From Panagrolaimus kolymaensis (taxonomy: Eukaryota > Nematoda > Chromadorea > Rhabditida > Panagrolaimidae): a stretch of DNA of 64,000 nt. Below are positions 1-14,100 of this stretch, one piece after another; position 1 is the first letter of the stretch, and the number at the start of each line of letters is the position of its first letter. The notes under the pieces were generated by a model, which was given only the letters and a program-made list of their open reading frames with translations, was not told where the DNA came from and searched no databases. The DNA is taken from assembly GCA_028622995.1 (NCBI GenBank), contig JAJQJQ010000004.1:7688001-7752000 (forward strand). The letters are read 5' to 3'. Both the position numbers and the translations under genes were made by a program.

Positions 1-1459
1 TTTGGGTTAGAAAACAATTATTTTATCAAGATCTTAATATAAAAAAATTTATAATTTTTACCTAGATTATTTATCTATGCTTGAAATCTTTTTTTTTAAA
101 TTATTTTTTTAACTGTGTAAAACAAGAACGCGATAAGTTTTCTTATTAACTTCAAAAAGAATTGGAAAACTAAAAAAAATATATTTTACATTAGCATTTT
201 AAGCAAATATTCAATTATATTTTTTATTTAAAAAAACATTGAATTTTATTAGCTTTTTTTTGATTTAAACTGTGAAGATTGATGTTCCCTATTTTTTAAA
301 TTATAAGTTTTTTAAGTAATTTTAAAAAAAATTTTTTTAAAGTAAACAAAATAAAATAAAATGTATTTTTTAAAACTGTTAAATATCCTTCTTTACGGCT
401 CCAAAAATTAATATCATTTTGTTGCAAAAGATTTATTAAAGCGAAATAATTTTAAATTTTTTTTATAAAACTGGGAGTTCATGAATCAGTTGGGGGTATT
501 ATTATATTTTTGAAATATATTTTAACGGAATATATGAAAACTGTAGATGATTTTTTCTTAAATAAGGAAGACTAAGCTATGAGGCATAAATTTACAAGAA
601 CAGCACGAATACCCTCCATCTTTTTTTAATAAATAATAAACTGAATTGCCCAATGTATGGCGGGAAAAATATCCAAAAACGTTTTTCGTATTTATTAAGC
701 GGGTTAACTGTCGACATCATTAAAATAATTTTATAAACTGGGTCAAATTCCTCCTCGATGGCTCCAAACTTATCAATGCTCTTTTAAAATTTTTATTAAA
801 CAGAACATATTTTTGTGAATTAAAAAAAACTGTTAACTTGCAAAGCGATAGGAAATTTTTATTTTTATATATATTTTTGATAAAAAAAATTGCGTGGTAA
901 AAAGTAAGGTTGTATATTATAGGCTAACAAAATATTTATTTCTTTCTTTTTAATTTTATTTACTAAGCTTAAAACTGTGTTGGCAAGTTCTAGATTTTTT
1001 ACATAAATATTAATAAAACTGTATAAGATAATGGGCGCAGGAAAAATGCATCAAGATTCTTTTTTTGAATATATTTATTTTGCTTTTTAAATAAAAATGC
1101 ATAATATTTTTTATATTTATAAATTATAGTAACTCGTCGTTGCATGTTTTTAAAACGAATATAAAAAATTAAATAATTTTAAAACTGGCTTCATGTTTTG
1201 TTGTCGGTGGTTAGAATTAACTTAGTTTTTGATTATAAAAAATCTTTTTAAAATAAACTGAGGATCATTAATCCGTATTAATTTATTGTTTATTTTCTTT
1301 TTTTTTGAATGAGTATGTAAAAACTGGTACAAAATTTTCATATTCTGAAAGCCTTTTTCGGCATATATTTTTTTTCTAATTAAAACTGAGTACAAGTACC
1401 TCTTTTTTCGGAAATTATAAACTGTATTCCCACGATAAACATAGAAAAAAATAACTAAC
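1..1459. other. Non-coding, motif-rich sequence 3' of last visible bark beetle exon
   Basis: No coding exon is recognisable here. The exon ending at 1460 stops at a GT donor in phase 2, so this is intron and the gene continues off the left edge. The stretch carries about 16 copies of the AAACTG motif on the plus strand (for example near 111, 268, 376, 468, 640, 973, 1016, 1182), each followed by a short non-AT-rich segment and then A/T tracts. Confidence 0.7.
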
Positions 1460-2109
1460 CTTCGCTTCTTTCGAATATATTCAATATGTTTATATTCATC
1501 GCTTATAATTCTATGTCGTGCCCTTTTGAGGATGCTTCGTTTATATCGAGTTCCAATCTTTCCTTTTTCTTGCAAAACTTCCGTTGCATTTATTGGTAAG
1601 AATCTAATGGGTTGCCATAAAGTTCCATCAACAACTAAATTTCCTAGCACCAAAATTCTAACATTCGGCCAAATATGAACTTCAACATTTTTTTCGATAT
1701 AAAGTGTTGCTCCAGGCATAATTGTTAAATCTCGAGTAATTCGATAAGGGCGAAAAGGTTTATAATATCGAGGAAAACCGGGCCATTTTTCTATTTCAAG
1801 CGTCAAATTTTTTGTTTCATACATTCGTCCATGAAGGTCGGGAGCTGGAGGTTCTTGATATGAAACATAATTTAATTGTCCCTAAATTTTCAAATTTTAA
1901 ACTGTTTACAAAAATTATAAATTTACATATGATTGAGCCCACCAAAAATCATTAAATCTTTCTTTTGAATTAAAATAAGGCGAATATTGTCCTATCGTGA
2001 ATGAATTCCAATCATCCATATCAAATATTCGTTGAGGAATCATTCCTTCACTATTTCCACCCCACCAATTATGAGTGATGTTCATGAAATCAGATCCTGG
2101 GATTTGGGG
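1460..2109 (-). CDS. Bark beetle-like exons 11-12: unit closure and third unit opener
   Basis: Exon 11 (1927-2109) has ITHNWWGGNSEGMIPQRIFD, the closing motif of a unit. Exon 12 (1460-1881) has a third opener (RDLTIMPGATLYIEKNVEVH) and leaves a phase-2 donor (GTTAG). By analogy with the first two units, a third SRCR domain would be expected next, outside the window. Confidence 0.82.
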
Positions 2110-5100
2110 CTAAAAAATATTTGAAATTTAATTTTAACTGACTTTTGGCATGTTTATATTTTTAAAAAGATATTAAAGAAAATTTATTTAAAAGAAAAAT
2201 TTAAACTGTATAAATGGTCTACAGGCGGCTATTTTTTTATTTTAAAAAGATTAAAAGAAAGAATTTTAAACTGCTTTTTCAACCCAGCTGGTTAAAGAAA
2301 AAAATTATTCGAAATCAAAAAAGTAACAATGGTTTCGAGAAAAAAAAGCATTTATTTTTAACTGAGTTACCTAAAGATAACAGGAATTAATAACTGATTT
2401 TTATGAATTTGATATTTACATAACTGAATAATTAAAGTTTAATTTTAACTTTTTCTTTTAAATAAAACTGCGCTTGAGGAGGGACGCGTAACGATAAGGT
2501 TAATTTAAAAAATTTATCATTTTACTGTTTGCATGTTAGAATTCTTTTTAATTTTTAATTTTAAAACTGCTTTTGGAACTGTCTTTTGAAATTGCTTGTA
2601 CGTAGCAAATAAAAGTCATTTTTTAAAGGTTTTTCTTTCAACAAAACTGTTCCAAAAATAATCTCGCAGTTTTTTACTTTGATTATTTAAAAAAACTATT
2701 TCCGAAGATTGCGTATTTTTTTCTAAAGTTTTTTGGAATAAATCAATTTAAAAATTTGAAATTAAGTTTTTCAGAAAATAAAAAATAAATTTATAATAAT
2801 AAAAAACTGTGATATTACGCGACCGGTTTTTTAATACAATTACAAGAATAATTTACCTTGCATCCAGCAACGACTTCAAAATCCAATAATTTATTATTTA
2901 AACGATTAAAATGAATATCAGCCTTTTGAGAACCAAATACTCCCACAGCAAAACTCCTCGGCCATGAATCCACATATTCCTCGGGTTTCGACATAAAAAC
3001 ATTTCTTTCAAAATAATTAAATTGAATATAAGCCGGAACTTCAATGGAATCAAATTGGACAGTTTGGGAATTGATATCCATTTTAACCATCCAATGTCCC
3101 CAATTATCATAAAATCTATTTCTTTCCATAATCAATCGCTTTTCCATTCCATTTAAACTAAATATTCCTTTTCGAGGGTTTGCAAAATTATCGGTGAAAT
3201 TATTGGATGAAATATTTGCAAAACAATAAAATCCATTTAATTCCACTTCAAAATTTAAATTATTTTGAAATCTATTTTCTGTCATCCAAAATGTGTGTTG
3301 CTTTTTAGTTGCAATATTATACGAATCCGGCAAATGCACGTAAACTCCTGAATTGGAATTATTTGCAAAAGTATTCGACCAAAAATTCCAATGGAAAACA
3401 TTGGCACTGCTAAATAAATCTCGATGGGTGTCGATTATGGGGCCATGATTGTCATGAATTGAACAATTATCAATAAACCATGAAATCTATAAAAAAAAAG
3501 TAAAATATTAAACGGCAGCTTGATTTGTAATAATTCAAAAAAAATTTCTTTAAAAAAAACTTTATATTGCTTTTGAAAGTTTTATTTATTTATATTTTTT
3601 ATTTATGAAGAAAACTGTTATAAATCTTTGAATTTCTTTTTTCAATAATTAAACTGGACATGTTCTGTTTTGCTCTTAACGAAACAGATATAAAAGAATT
3701 CTTATCGAACTTTTTTTTTGTTCCTGAAAGATTTTTTTTTGGTGGAAAAAAACTTAGTGGTGTTGTGTTTGTTTGCTTCACAAAAATCAGCTTATTTTTT
3801 TGCTAATAAAACTGAGGTCTTGTATTTTTTTAGTAAGGAAAAACTGAATAATTTTTTGGTTATAGTTTAACAAAAATCAAATTTTTTTTATATTTGTAAA
3901 ACTGATTTACCAAACGAGCAAATGGGAATAAATTTTAGAATATCAATCATTTTTTATGGTTCTTTTAACTGGAGAAGGCATTGTACGAAGAAGAGTAAAA
4001 TATTATTTCATCGGTACTATCAAATTTTTAAATATTTGTTTTAGAAATAATAATATAAAATTTTCTTTTTTATGAAAAAAACTGAGTTAACGTTTTCATA
4101 AAAACCCTCACTTCTTTTTTATTTTAAAAACTGAAAACTTTTTTGTATTTCGGAAATTAAAATATACGTTAATCAAAAAATATTAATATTATATTTTTGT
4201 AGAAAAAACTGTCGTTTCATCTTATTAGATATTTTTGATTTAATTAAAATAAATTTGAAAATTATTTCCCTTACCTCTGTGATGGGTGTTCCATAAATGA
4301 CTTCATGTTGGGGTGAATGTATCCAAATCACGGCATCACTATTATCCGTGAAATTAACTTTCTGGAACCAAAGTTTTTCATTTGTGTGTCGATTAAGAAC
4401 CGTTCCATCTTGGAAAGTCATGTTGCTGTAATGAACCGCGGAAACCCCATATTGATTATGGCGAATCACGGATTCATAAACATGCAAGAAACGATCGAGA
4501 TATTCTTGGGCTAAAAAATATTTTAAACTGTCATCAATGCTATTTTGGTAAAAAAAAACAAACCATCCAAAAATAGAATTAATAAAATAAGTTTAGGTTC
4601 GCCATGAGACCGAGTATATTTCATGGTTAATTTATTTCCAGCTGAGACTAAAGGAAAATGCACGGTGTGATCCCTGACGGACCAAGATTTGCCCGCTTGT
4701 CGATCATAAAATATTGCATTTTCATCGCTTTCATTATTAACTCGATTTACGATTTGTACAGCCAATTTTGCTGATAAACCATATTCATGTCCCACAGCAA
4801 AAATATCCAATGTGTATGTGCATGGCTCAAAAGGAACTAAAAAAAAAGTATTATATTATTTATTTTTATTTAAACTGTTCAAACTTATTTAATTCGGGAT
4901 TTTTAGGAAATAGATATTTAAAAAAATACAATTTGAGTTTAACTGTGGTGTGATATGATTTTGTGAAATTCAAACAGAGTACGAAAAGACATCTTTTTTT
5001 AAAGGCCCTTATAATTGATCTTTTTAAATTAAACTGCACAAAATATTGTTTGAATTTCTTTAGAAATATGCTTTTCTCTTTTGTAATTATAACTGTTGAT

Positions 5101-8100
5101 GCGACTTTAAATAAAACAAATAAAAACTGAGCAAAAAAGGAAGTTTTTGTATTTTGAAAAAAAGTTTTTTATTATTTTTTAATGATAAAAAAAAACTGGA
5201 AAAAGATTTGTTATTTTGAGTGATGTTTAACTGTGGCTTATTCTTTGTTTTGTTATGAAATTTAAATAAAACAAAATTATTATAAAACTGTTAAGAATTT
5301 TGTTCGGGTGTAATTCGATAAAATCAAAATAATTTAAATACAAAAAATAATTATTTTTTATATTAAAACTGTGGTAGGGTAGGTAATTGATCTAAGCGTG
5401 AGGGAGGATACAAAAAAAATTGAAATTTTTGGGTGCAAAACTGTTAAAGATATTTTCTTTGGCATTTTCAAAGAATAATATTTTTTTTTTGAAATTTAAC
5501 TGACTCCTTCCATCTTTTCATTTTTTATTTTTAGTTATTTTTTAAAACTGTCCTTTCAACTTTTTAATTTGCTTACCTCTTTGACAATCTTGAGTTGGTT
5601 TAGCAACCAAAAATTTTCTTTGATTTAATTGACTTTCATAAACTTCAATTTTATCAATGGAATTATTTGGAAAAACTAAAACATTATTGGCTTCAAGATC
5701 CGGTTGCTCTCTTCGATCCAACCATGAAACTATGTCGCGTTGTTGAGCTTCGCTGATTCTTGGATTAAATCGAACTCCAGCATTTAAATTATTTTCAACC
5801 AAAACATTTTCCACCGTAATTCCAACTGAACGAAGTTTGAGGCCGTTTCTTCGATTTTCGGTGACATAAATATTTCGAAGTGCTGGCTTTTTTGTGAGAT
5901 CATTATAAATAATATCGATTCCATCATAATAATTATTTCTAACTGTTATATTGGTGAATGAATGATAATTCCAATCAATCTATAAAAAAAAATTTAACTG
6001 TCAACTTCAAAAACATTAAGGAAAATTAAATTTTATTAATTTTATATTAAAAAAAATTGTCTTTTTCTGATTTAATTAGTTCAAATTTTTTGTTTTTAGC
6101 ACCAATAAAATTTGTTAAATAAATTTAAAACGAGTTTGAATGTTTTAACTGGGGCGACCTTAGTTTGCGGTAATCATTCAAAAAAGGCTAAAAACTGTAT
6201 TCATTCAACGTCTAATTTATTTTTTAACTGTCAACTTGTTGTCGAGAAGAAGAAACTGTGATGAGTCGTTTTTAATGGAAAATAAGTAGGCTATTACAAT
6301 TTAATTAATGATTTTTAATAATAAAAAAAACTGTTGTTGCTCGATGGTTCGGGAAAAAAATAACAAAGCGTTTTCTCCCTTGTTTTTTTAATTTGGCTAA
6401 AAACTGCATATGTCTATTGGTTCCATAAAAGGAAAAGAATTTATTTTTTGATGTTTTTTTTATTAAAAATAATGTTCGCCAATTTTAGAACAACTTTAGA
6501 AATTTAACTGTTGCAAAGAAAAAGCGACGAATAAATTACAAAATATCTCTAATACATAATAAATTGAAGTTATTTAAAAATAAACATTTTATGGAAAAAA
6601 AGAAACAGCATTTTGAATTATATTTTTTTAAAGTAAAAAACTGTATCATGCGAAGTTCGAAAAAAACTTCAAGCGATAAATTTAAATTTAATCTTTTTTT
6701 ATTAATAAATTTTTTTAAAAAGATTCTCGCTTAAATTTTAAAATTAAGCAGAAACTATCAAGAATTTGTAAGTAAAATTGCTTTAAACTGGAGAAGAAAA
6801 AAAAGACGGATCGATCGTGAGCTTTCGAAATGGAGGTTAAAAACATGTTATTGACAACTTATAATTTTCTTTAATTAAAGTAAAAGAAAAGCAATATCAA
6901 TTATTGTCATGGATTTAAAAAAATGTAAAATTTAAACTGCGATCCAATTGGATTTCATTCCACATCTTTAACTTAAAAATTAAGCTAATAATTAATTAAG
7001 TGTGGAAAATTAAAACTGTTATTCTTTGACGCTTCTGTTCGAATATGATCATAGGAAAAAAAGAGAAAATAAAAAACAAAACTGTCGCGTTTAATATTTA
7101 AAGGTAAAATCATATTTAGATTTTTTATATTTAAAAAAATTGTTTATAGTTTTAATTATTTTCTTACAATTTATGAAGAAAAATAAATAAAAAAAAACTG
7201 AGTGGTGGTTAATTTATTTTAGAAAAATTTATAAAAGTTGAAAACTGTCATCCTTGTCGATTTTCAATAAAAAAAACTATTTTCTAACAATTTTATTAAT
7301 TTTAAAACTGTATTGAAAACAAATTACCTGTAAAGCGGGTGAAAAGGTGCTTGTCCTGAAATCATATAATCCTGCTTTTTCAATTAACCAATTATACATG
7401 GTCGTTTGCCCGGTAACCATTGGAGGATTAGCTAATAAAGAATATCGAACTCCAGCCCAATATGGTTTAGCACATCTCAATCCCACCACTTCTGTATCCC
7501 TGCAACCTGCGCCAACATTATGAAATAATCCATCATGTCGACACATGGTTATATCGAATTCATTTTCTTCACATCTTATATTATCCATAATCATTGGAAG
7601 TTCGCCTTTGTCAACAAAAATTCTCCAATTTTCAAAATATTGTGGATCCATGGTTAAACCCAACTGATTGCATGCAAGATGGGCGAGTTCAGCGGTCCAT
7701 GATCGATTGCAAATGGTTCCCCAATTTCCTTCCACTAAAACTTCGAGTCTGCCTTCAGTGATTTCTTCATTTCCATCTTCGTCAACCAAACGAATATTTT
7801 CGAGGCTTGGAAGTTTGGAAGTCGTGGAAGTAAAAACAACGGGAAGTTCAGATTCTTGAAAATCTGTCCTTAATAATTCTCCCTGAACAAGCATTCCAAT
7901 TCCATCCATGAATTCCAGTCTAGCTCCTGGAGCAATGGTTAATTTAGCTCCTGGAGCCACGTGTAAATCATCCACGACCGTGTATCTTCCAGGTGTGAGG
8001 TCCTGATTTTCAAAAATAGTTCCTCCAATTTCAAAGGGCTTTGATTCACTTTGAAATTTTCGATATGATTGAAGGGTCAAAGCCATTTTGGGAGTTCGTT

Positions 8101-11100
8101 GATTGCAAATCGCTGCATATGGATTTATATTTATTGAAGCAAGGGAATATCGATTAAACTGAAAATAAAAATATTTAAATTTAGAGAAAAAATAAAACTG
8201 AGCATATTTATATAAGCTTGTTTGTAATTAAAATTAATTTTAACTTTAAAAAAATTTAATAAATAGTTTAAAAACTGACGAAGATGTTCAGTTTTCAAAA
8301 ACATTTTACTCAAAAAAAATTTAAAATCTTAAAACATAACAGAAATATTCTTTTACACTATTTCCAAATTTTAAATAACTGAAGCAGAGCGTCGTTTTTG
8401 ATAAATAAAATTTAGAAAATAAACTGTTTTTTTTTTTAATTATAAAATCCATCTATTTGCAAATAATATTTTTACATAATTATTATTTTATTTGAAAAAA
8501 ATAGTAAACAAAATTAATAATAAAAAAACTGTGAATCCATCCAGCTATTAAATTTTCTATAAATTCTGAAGAAGCTTCAAAGAAATTCTAAATTAAAAAT
8601 TTAAACTGAGTATCAGTTTGCTTTTGGAACAAAAAAACATGGAGCAAAATTTTCTTAAATGTCATTAATTCAAAAAGCATTTAAAGCTTATTTTTATAAT
8701 TCTAAAACTGCACCATTGAAGCGGGCTAGGAATACTTTTTTCGTTGATATAATAAAAAAAAAGATAACTGACAATAAGTAAGTAAAGGTGATCAATGTTT
8801 CTGTTTTTCAAAACTGCTTTGCATTTATTTCTTGTTTTAAAGAATAAACTGCTTTCTAGGAAAATAAAATTTAAAAAAAATAGAGGCGACTTTTTAAACT
8901 GAATAACATTTTGTACGAAGAAATTTTAAAATTATTTTTAAACTGAATCAGGACTATTTTTTAAAGATTAACTGTTTGTTTTCCAAATATTAATTAACTT
9001 CATATGTGTGATTAAAATAATTAGTACTGTTTGCCTTTAAATCTCTAACTTTAACACGTGATATATTTTTTTTTAATTTAACTATCTTCCTTTGTCATTT
9101 AAAGAAAATGAAAATTAATTTTAATTATTTTAAAACTGTGAGTCGATTTGTTCTTCGGATTAACTATCATATTCCAATTAAAAAAAATTAAACTGCTATA
9201 AACCATTAAAATCTTGTTAGAATTATTTTTTTAAAAACTGTTTTTCTTAAGGTTTCTGGCATAAAATCATAAAACTGCTTGAAGAAACACATTAAATCGA
9301 GAAAAAAATAATAGAGGATTTTTTTAACTGACATCAACCAATTTTTTAAAAGAAAAAAAACAAATTTTAATATTTTTAAACTGAAAGCTGATATGTTGTA
9401 AGAAATGAATAACTAAAGACTGAAATTTATAAAAATAATTAAACTGATGTTTTTCTTTTAATAATGACAATTGGACATTTTTTTACAAACTGTCAAATTT
9501 TTTTTTTGTGATTTTAAGGGTAAAAGGCTTAATTAACTGCGTCGAAAAACTTTATATCGAAAAAAGAGAGAGAAGTTTTTAACTTACTCATCTAATATAA
9601 CACAAGAATTTTTTTAATAAAAAATTTTAAACTGAGTTGGAGTAATCTTCCATGAATAACTATTTTTTGTTATTTAATAAAAATAAAACTGTGGTGGAAT
9701 ATGCGAAAATTATTATCATATAAGTTTTTTTTAGTTGAAGCTAATTTTCTTACAATTTTTGATATTAGAGAGTAAACTGCGAAAGAACTTCAAAGACCCA
9801 TTGGGCAGAGAAATTATTTTTTGAAAACTGTCATCATCATTTAATTTACAAAAAACAAACAAAAAAATAATTATAATAATTTTAAACTGGAGCGTAATTT
9901 GCGGTACGGAATAATAATTATTTATTATTAAAAAATTTAATTGTCTGCATCAAACAAAAAGAATTAAAAGTGTCATTTTTTTAAACCGAAAAACTGATGT
10001 TTTTTTATTTTTTTAATGATGGAGGATAAACTGCATTCTATCAAGCAAAAAACAAAAGGGAAAAATATCGAGGAAGCTTTAACTGCTATTTTTTTTATAT
10101 AATAAAAAAGAGATTTAAAACTGAATCACCTTGTGGATAAGGAATTTTATTTAGATTTTTAACTGATCAGGGAAAGAAAATATGAATATCATTTAAGTCT
10201 TTTTTTGATAAAACTGAAATTTCATCTTTTCTAGAATTAAAGAATAAACTGAATCTAAATTCCTTTAAAGTAAAAACACAAAAAACTGTCTTCGCAAAGT
10301 ATTTTTAAGCTTTTAGGCGAAAGTTTAATAGCCTTTGCTTTTTATTATGGCTTAATATAAATTTTTTAGACTGCATTATGTTTTGTTCAGCGGAACAACT
10401 ATTATATGAAATTTAACTGTCATCAATAAAAAAACGGACTTACCTGATCAAAAATGCGATCTTTAAAATTATCATAATGTTCATGACCCCAATTATTTTC
10501 TCTTGCATCAATAATTTTAGCATGTTCCATTAATTCAGTGGCTATTTCATAATCCGCGTGAGGATTATTGAAACAATTTCTTCGAATCACCACATTGCTG
10601 CTCGAAACCACCATCGCCGCATATGGAGTACTTCGGGGCTTTAAAAATGGAAAAGGATTAAACACTTTATTTCCGCGTAATTCATTTTGTTGATTAAAAA
10701 CCATTTTTTGATTTGGTGCATCTTCATTTAATCCAATATTAACAATCCATGGACCAGAATTAAATTTAAAAATATTTTTAGCGATCGTTATATCAGATTT
10801 TAAATTTTTGAGATGAGGTTGATTGGAATTTTTAATTAGCAAACATGAATAATTATTATTTAGGAATTGATTGCTATTTATTATTCCGATAACATTGACT
10901 GCGGGTTGCATGCGAATTGTGACTTCTGAATTCGATTCAAATACATTTCCAGTTATATCCAAAGTTAATGGAGCAGGTTGAGGATCTCGACACGAAAATA
11001 CATCAATTGCAGGATGATTATGATTTTGAATAAATTGGACCCAATTTATAAGGACTTTGGGCTCATAAAAATGGAGTTGTTGATGATCATAAATTTCAGG

Positions 11101-14100
11101 AATACAATAATTTCCAATAACTAATCCACCCCAAATATTTCCTTTAAAAATTGTTGGTGGATAAAATATATTATTCACTGGTCTTCCCTTGATTATAATT
11201 TCTTGCCTCAATGGAAGGAAAGGAATGGACATATTTTGATGGAATGCAAATCCACGCCATCGATTTTCAATAAATTTAGTTCCATTTATATTTATCGAAC
11301 CTCCAGCATAGGAAACATTCATGCCATCAACCCAATTATAACTCAACGAAGTATCATTAACCCAAATATCCGCTGCTCCATCTTTCACATAAAATCCGAT
11401 TCCTTCATTGGATTCCACCGTGACATTCCAAAGGGCAGTTCGATCTCGAATCATTTGAGCTTCGATTCCATTTCCCGTGTTATTAATTACCACGGAATGA
11501 GTTACATTTAAACCATAAAAAGCTTGATGAGTTGCGGATGCATGAATTTTAAAATCCAATTCTATATCACCCAAAACTCTCCCAGTTGAAAGTGGACCAA
11601 GCTCATGATCAAGGGCAATATAAATCGGATTTCCTGAAGATCTCAATGAAACCGATTGAGGAAATTTTCCATCATATATTGGAATTTTATATCGACGATC
11701 CACGCAATCATTCACGTTTGTAATATTTCCATCACAAATAAGCAAATGGGTTTTGGAACCCAATCTTGGAGGATTGTGATTCGTGACAGTAAGAAACTGT
11801 AGTGTATAATCATATGGTAATCGACGAGGCAGGCTTACTATCTGAAAAATTTTATCCATTTTATGTAAATTCTATTTTAATAATTATTTTTAAAAACTGA
11901 TACATACTGGGTTAGGTTTTTAAATAAAATTATTTTTTATAAAACTGGGCGAAGTTCGTGATGTTTCAAAAACAAAACAAAAAATTTGTAAATATTTGTA
12001 ACTGAATTTGCAATTTTTTTAATAGCATTCTAGGCTAGTGAAAGTTTTTAAAAAGTGCCAAAATTTAAACTGTACAAGTTGAATAAAATACGTAATTTAT
12101 CCTTCTAGCCAAAAATTTATTTAATTTAATTTTTGAACATATTAATTTCGAAAAAAACAAACTAAATTTTTTTTATAAATTTTAATGATAAGAAACTGTG
12201 TTCTAGCTATATTAGTTGGTATTAATCAAAAGAAAAAAGAAAATTTTACTTCTATGGTCGAAAATTATATTTAAAGTTTAAACTGCATCTTCTTTTTCTA
12301 ACTTTCTTTTTTGATTGTATAAAATTAAAAACTGTAAGGAGTCGCACTTACCAAATTTATATCTCTTATTATTCAAAACTGTTGTCTTTTTAGTGAAAGC
12401 ATAACAAAATCTTTATTTTTAACTGTATACGAAGTTGTTCTCGAATGTGAACGAATTCTAATAAAACTCATGAAAGAAACTGTGGTTTCTTTTATAATGG
12501 GAGGAATTAATTAAAAAAACTGCCATTGGGTCTGGTGAGGTTAAAAAAAGTATTCTTATCTCTTTCTTTCTTTTTATTATTAATAACGGAATAAAAAGTT
12601 TATAATTTATTTTAGTATTTTTCATATTTAAAAATTCATTTTACAGTTAAAGAAAAGCTTTTTTTGGAATAATTTTAACTGTGATTTTATTCCATTTGAG
12701 GCGGATAACTTTTTAGAGCCAACAAAAGAAAATTATATTGAATAAAATAATCTTTAATTTAACTAAAAACCTTTCTACCTGTTTTTTGAGTGGAATTTTA
12801 TTTCCAAAAAATAAATTTTCGTGTGAGTTAACACAAAAGCAAAATCTCTTTAAACTGTAAACCTGCTTCTTTTATTTTTGGTAAGTGTTTATAAAACTGA
12901 AGGAAGAATTACCATTTTGAATTAAAAACAAACGTTTATTTTACTTTTAAAAAAAATCAAAACTGTCTTCTTGCTTTGAAAGGTGGAGTTTACTGATTTC
13001 ATTTTTTTAAATTAAAAGATTAAAACTGCCCCAAAGTAATATTTTATGCTATGGAACGCTATATTTTTTACAATAAGAAACTAAAAAACTGTCTAGAGCA
13101 ATACGAAAGGGGTTTTTTAAATATTTGTTTAAAACTGAGAGAAACAAGAATAAAATTTAATCAAAAAAGTCAAAGTTTTTTTGTTTCTTATTTTTATTTT
13201 TCACTTAATTTCAATGGAAAAATTAGGATTAAAACTGTGTTTACGCGTTACAATGTTAAAGCATTAAAACAAACTTTTGGTTTAAACGGTATTTGATTAT
13301 TTACAGTTTCTTTAGAAAAAAACTGTAATTTCAAAATAATTTTTCTTTCCAGATTTAGTAAATAAAAACTGTATCCGCTTGAATTTGAAGAAACTTAAAT
13401 ATTAATTTTTTTGTTTATTATTTTAAAGGATCAAATTTTTTTTAAACTGGGTAAAAATATCTTTATTGAATTAAAAAATCTTAAAATAAAGGACTTACCA
13501 TCCAACAAATGGGAGGCATGAGGGAATCAATCACGGTGCCAGATTTTAAAACTAATTTAATTAAATGTGGAAAAAATAAATTTCTAGGAAGTTCATGATC
13601 GTGACACATATCTATTCGAGGCTTCTCTTCTTCATAATAACTACTTTGCCTTTTATTTCTCAAATTTCCAAGGGATTTAACTAAATTTATTCCAGCTTGG
13701 CGTTGTTTATACCAAATTCCATTCCCATAATTTCCTTGAACCACAGTCATATTAATAAATACTCGGCCATCGGTGGTATTATCCACAGCAATTCCATGTC
13801 CACGATTAAATGAAACAGTGGAATTTGCAATTAATATAGGTCCATCAGGTTGATAAAAATATATTCCATCTCGAGCACTTCGATGTATTTTTAATCCATT
13901 CATTATTGGTGGCACTCCTTCCACATATAAAGCAGGAGTAACATTTCGAGTTTGACTAAAAAAAATTAAAAAATATTAAAATTAAACTGAGTACGGTTTT
14001 TTGAATAGAAACATTGATAAATTTAAGAAGCAATAAAAATTAAAAAACTGAATGAGTTCCTCCTCTTTCAATTATAATTTTTTTGGGGTTTAAAAATAAA

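Noticed and set aside
13051..13296. 81-codon plus-strand open frame in a bark beetle-like intron
   Set aside because: Spans two AAACTG motifs, has AT-driven composition and no family resemblance.
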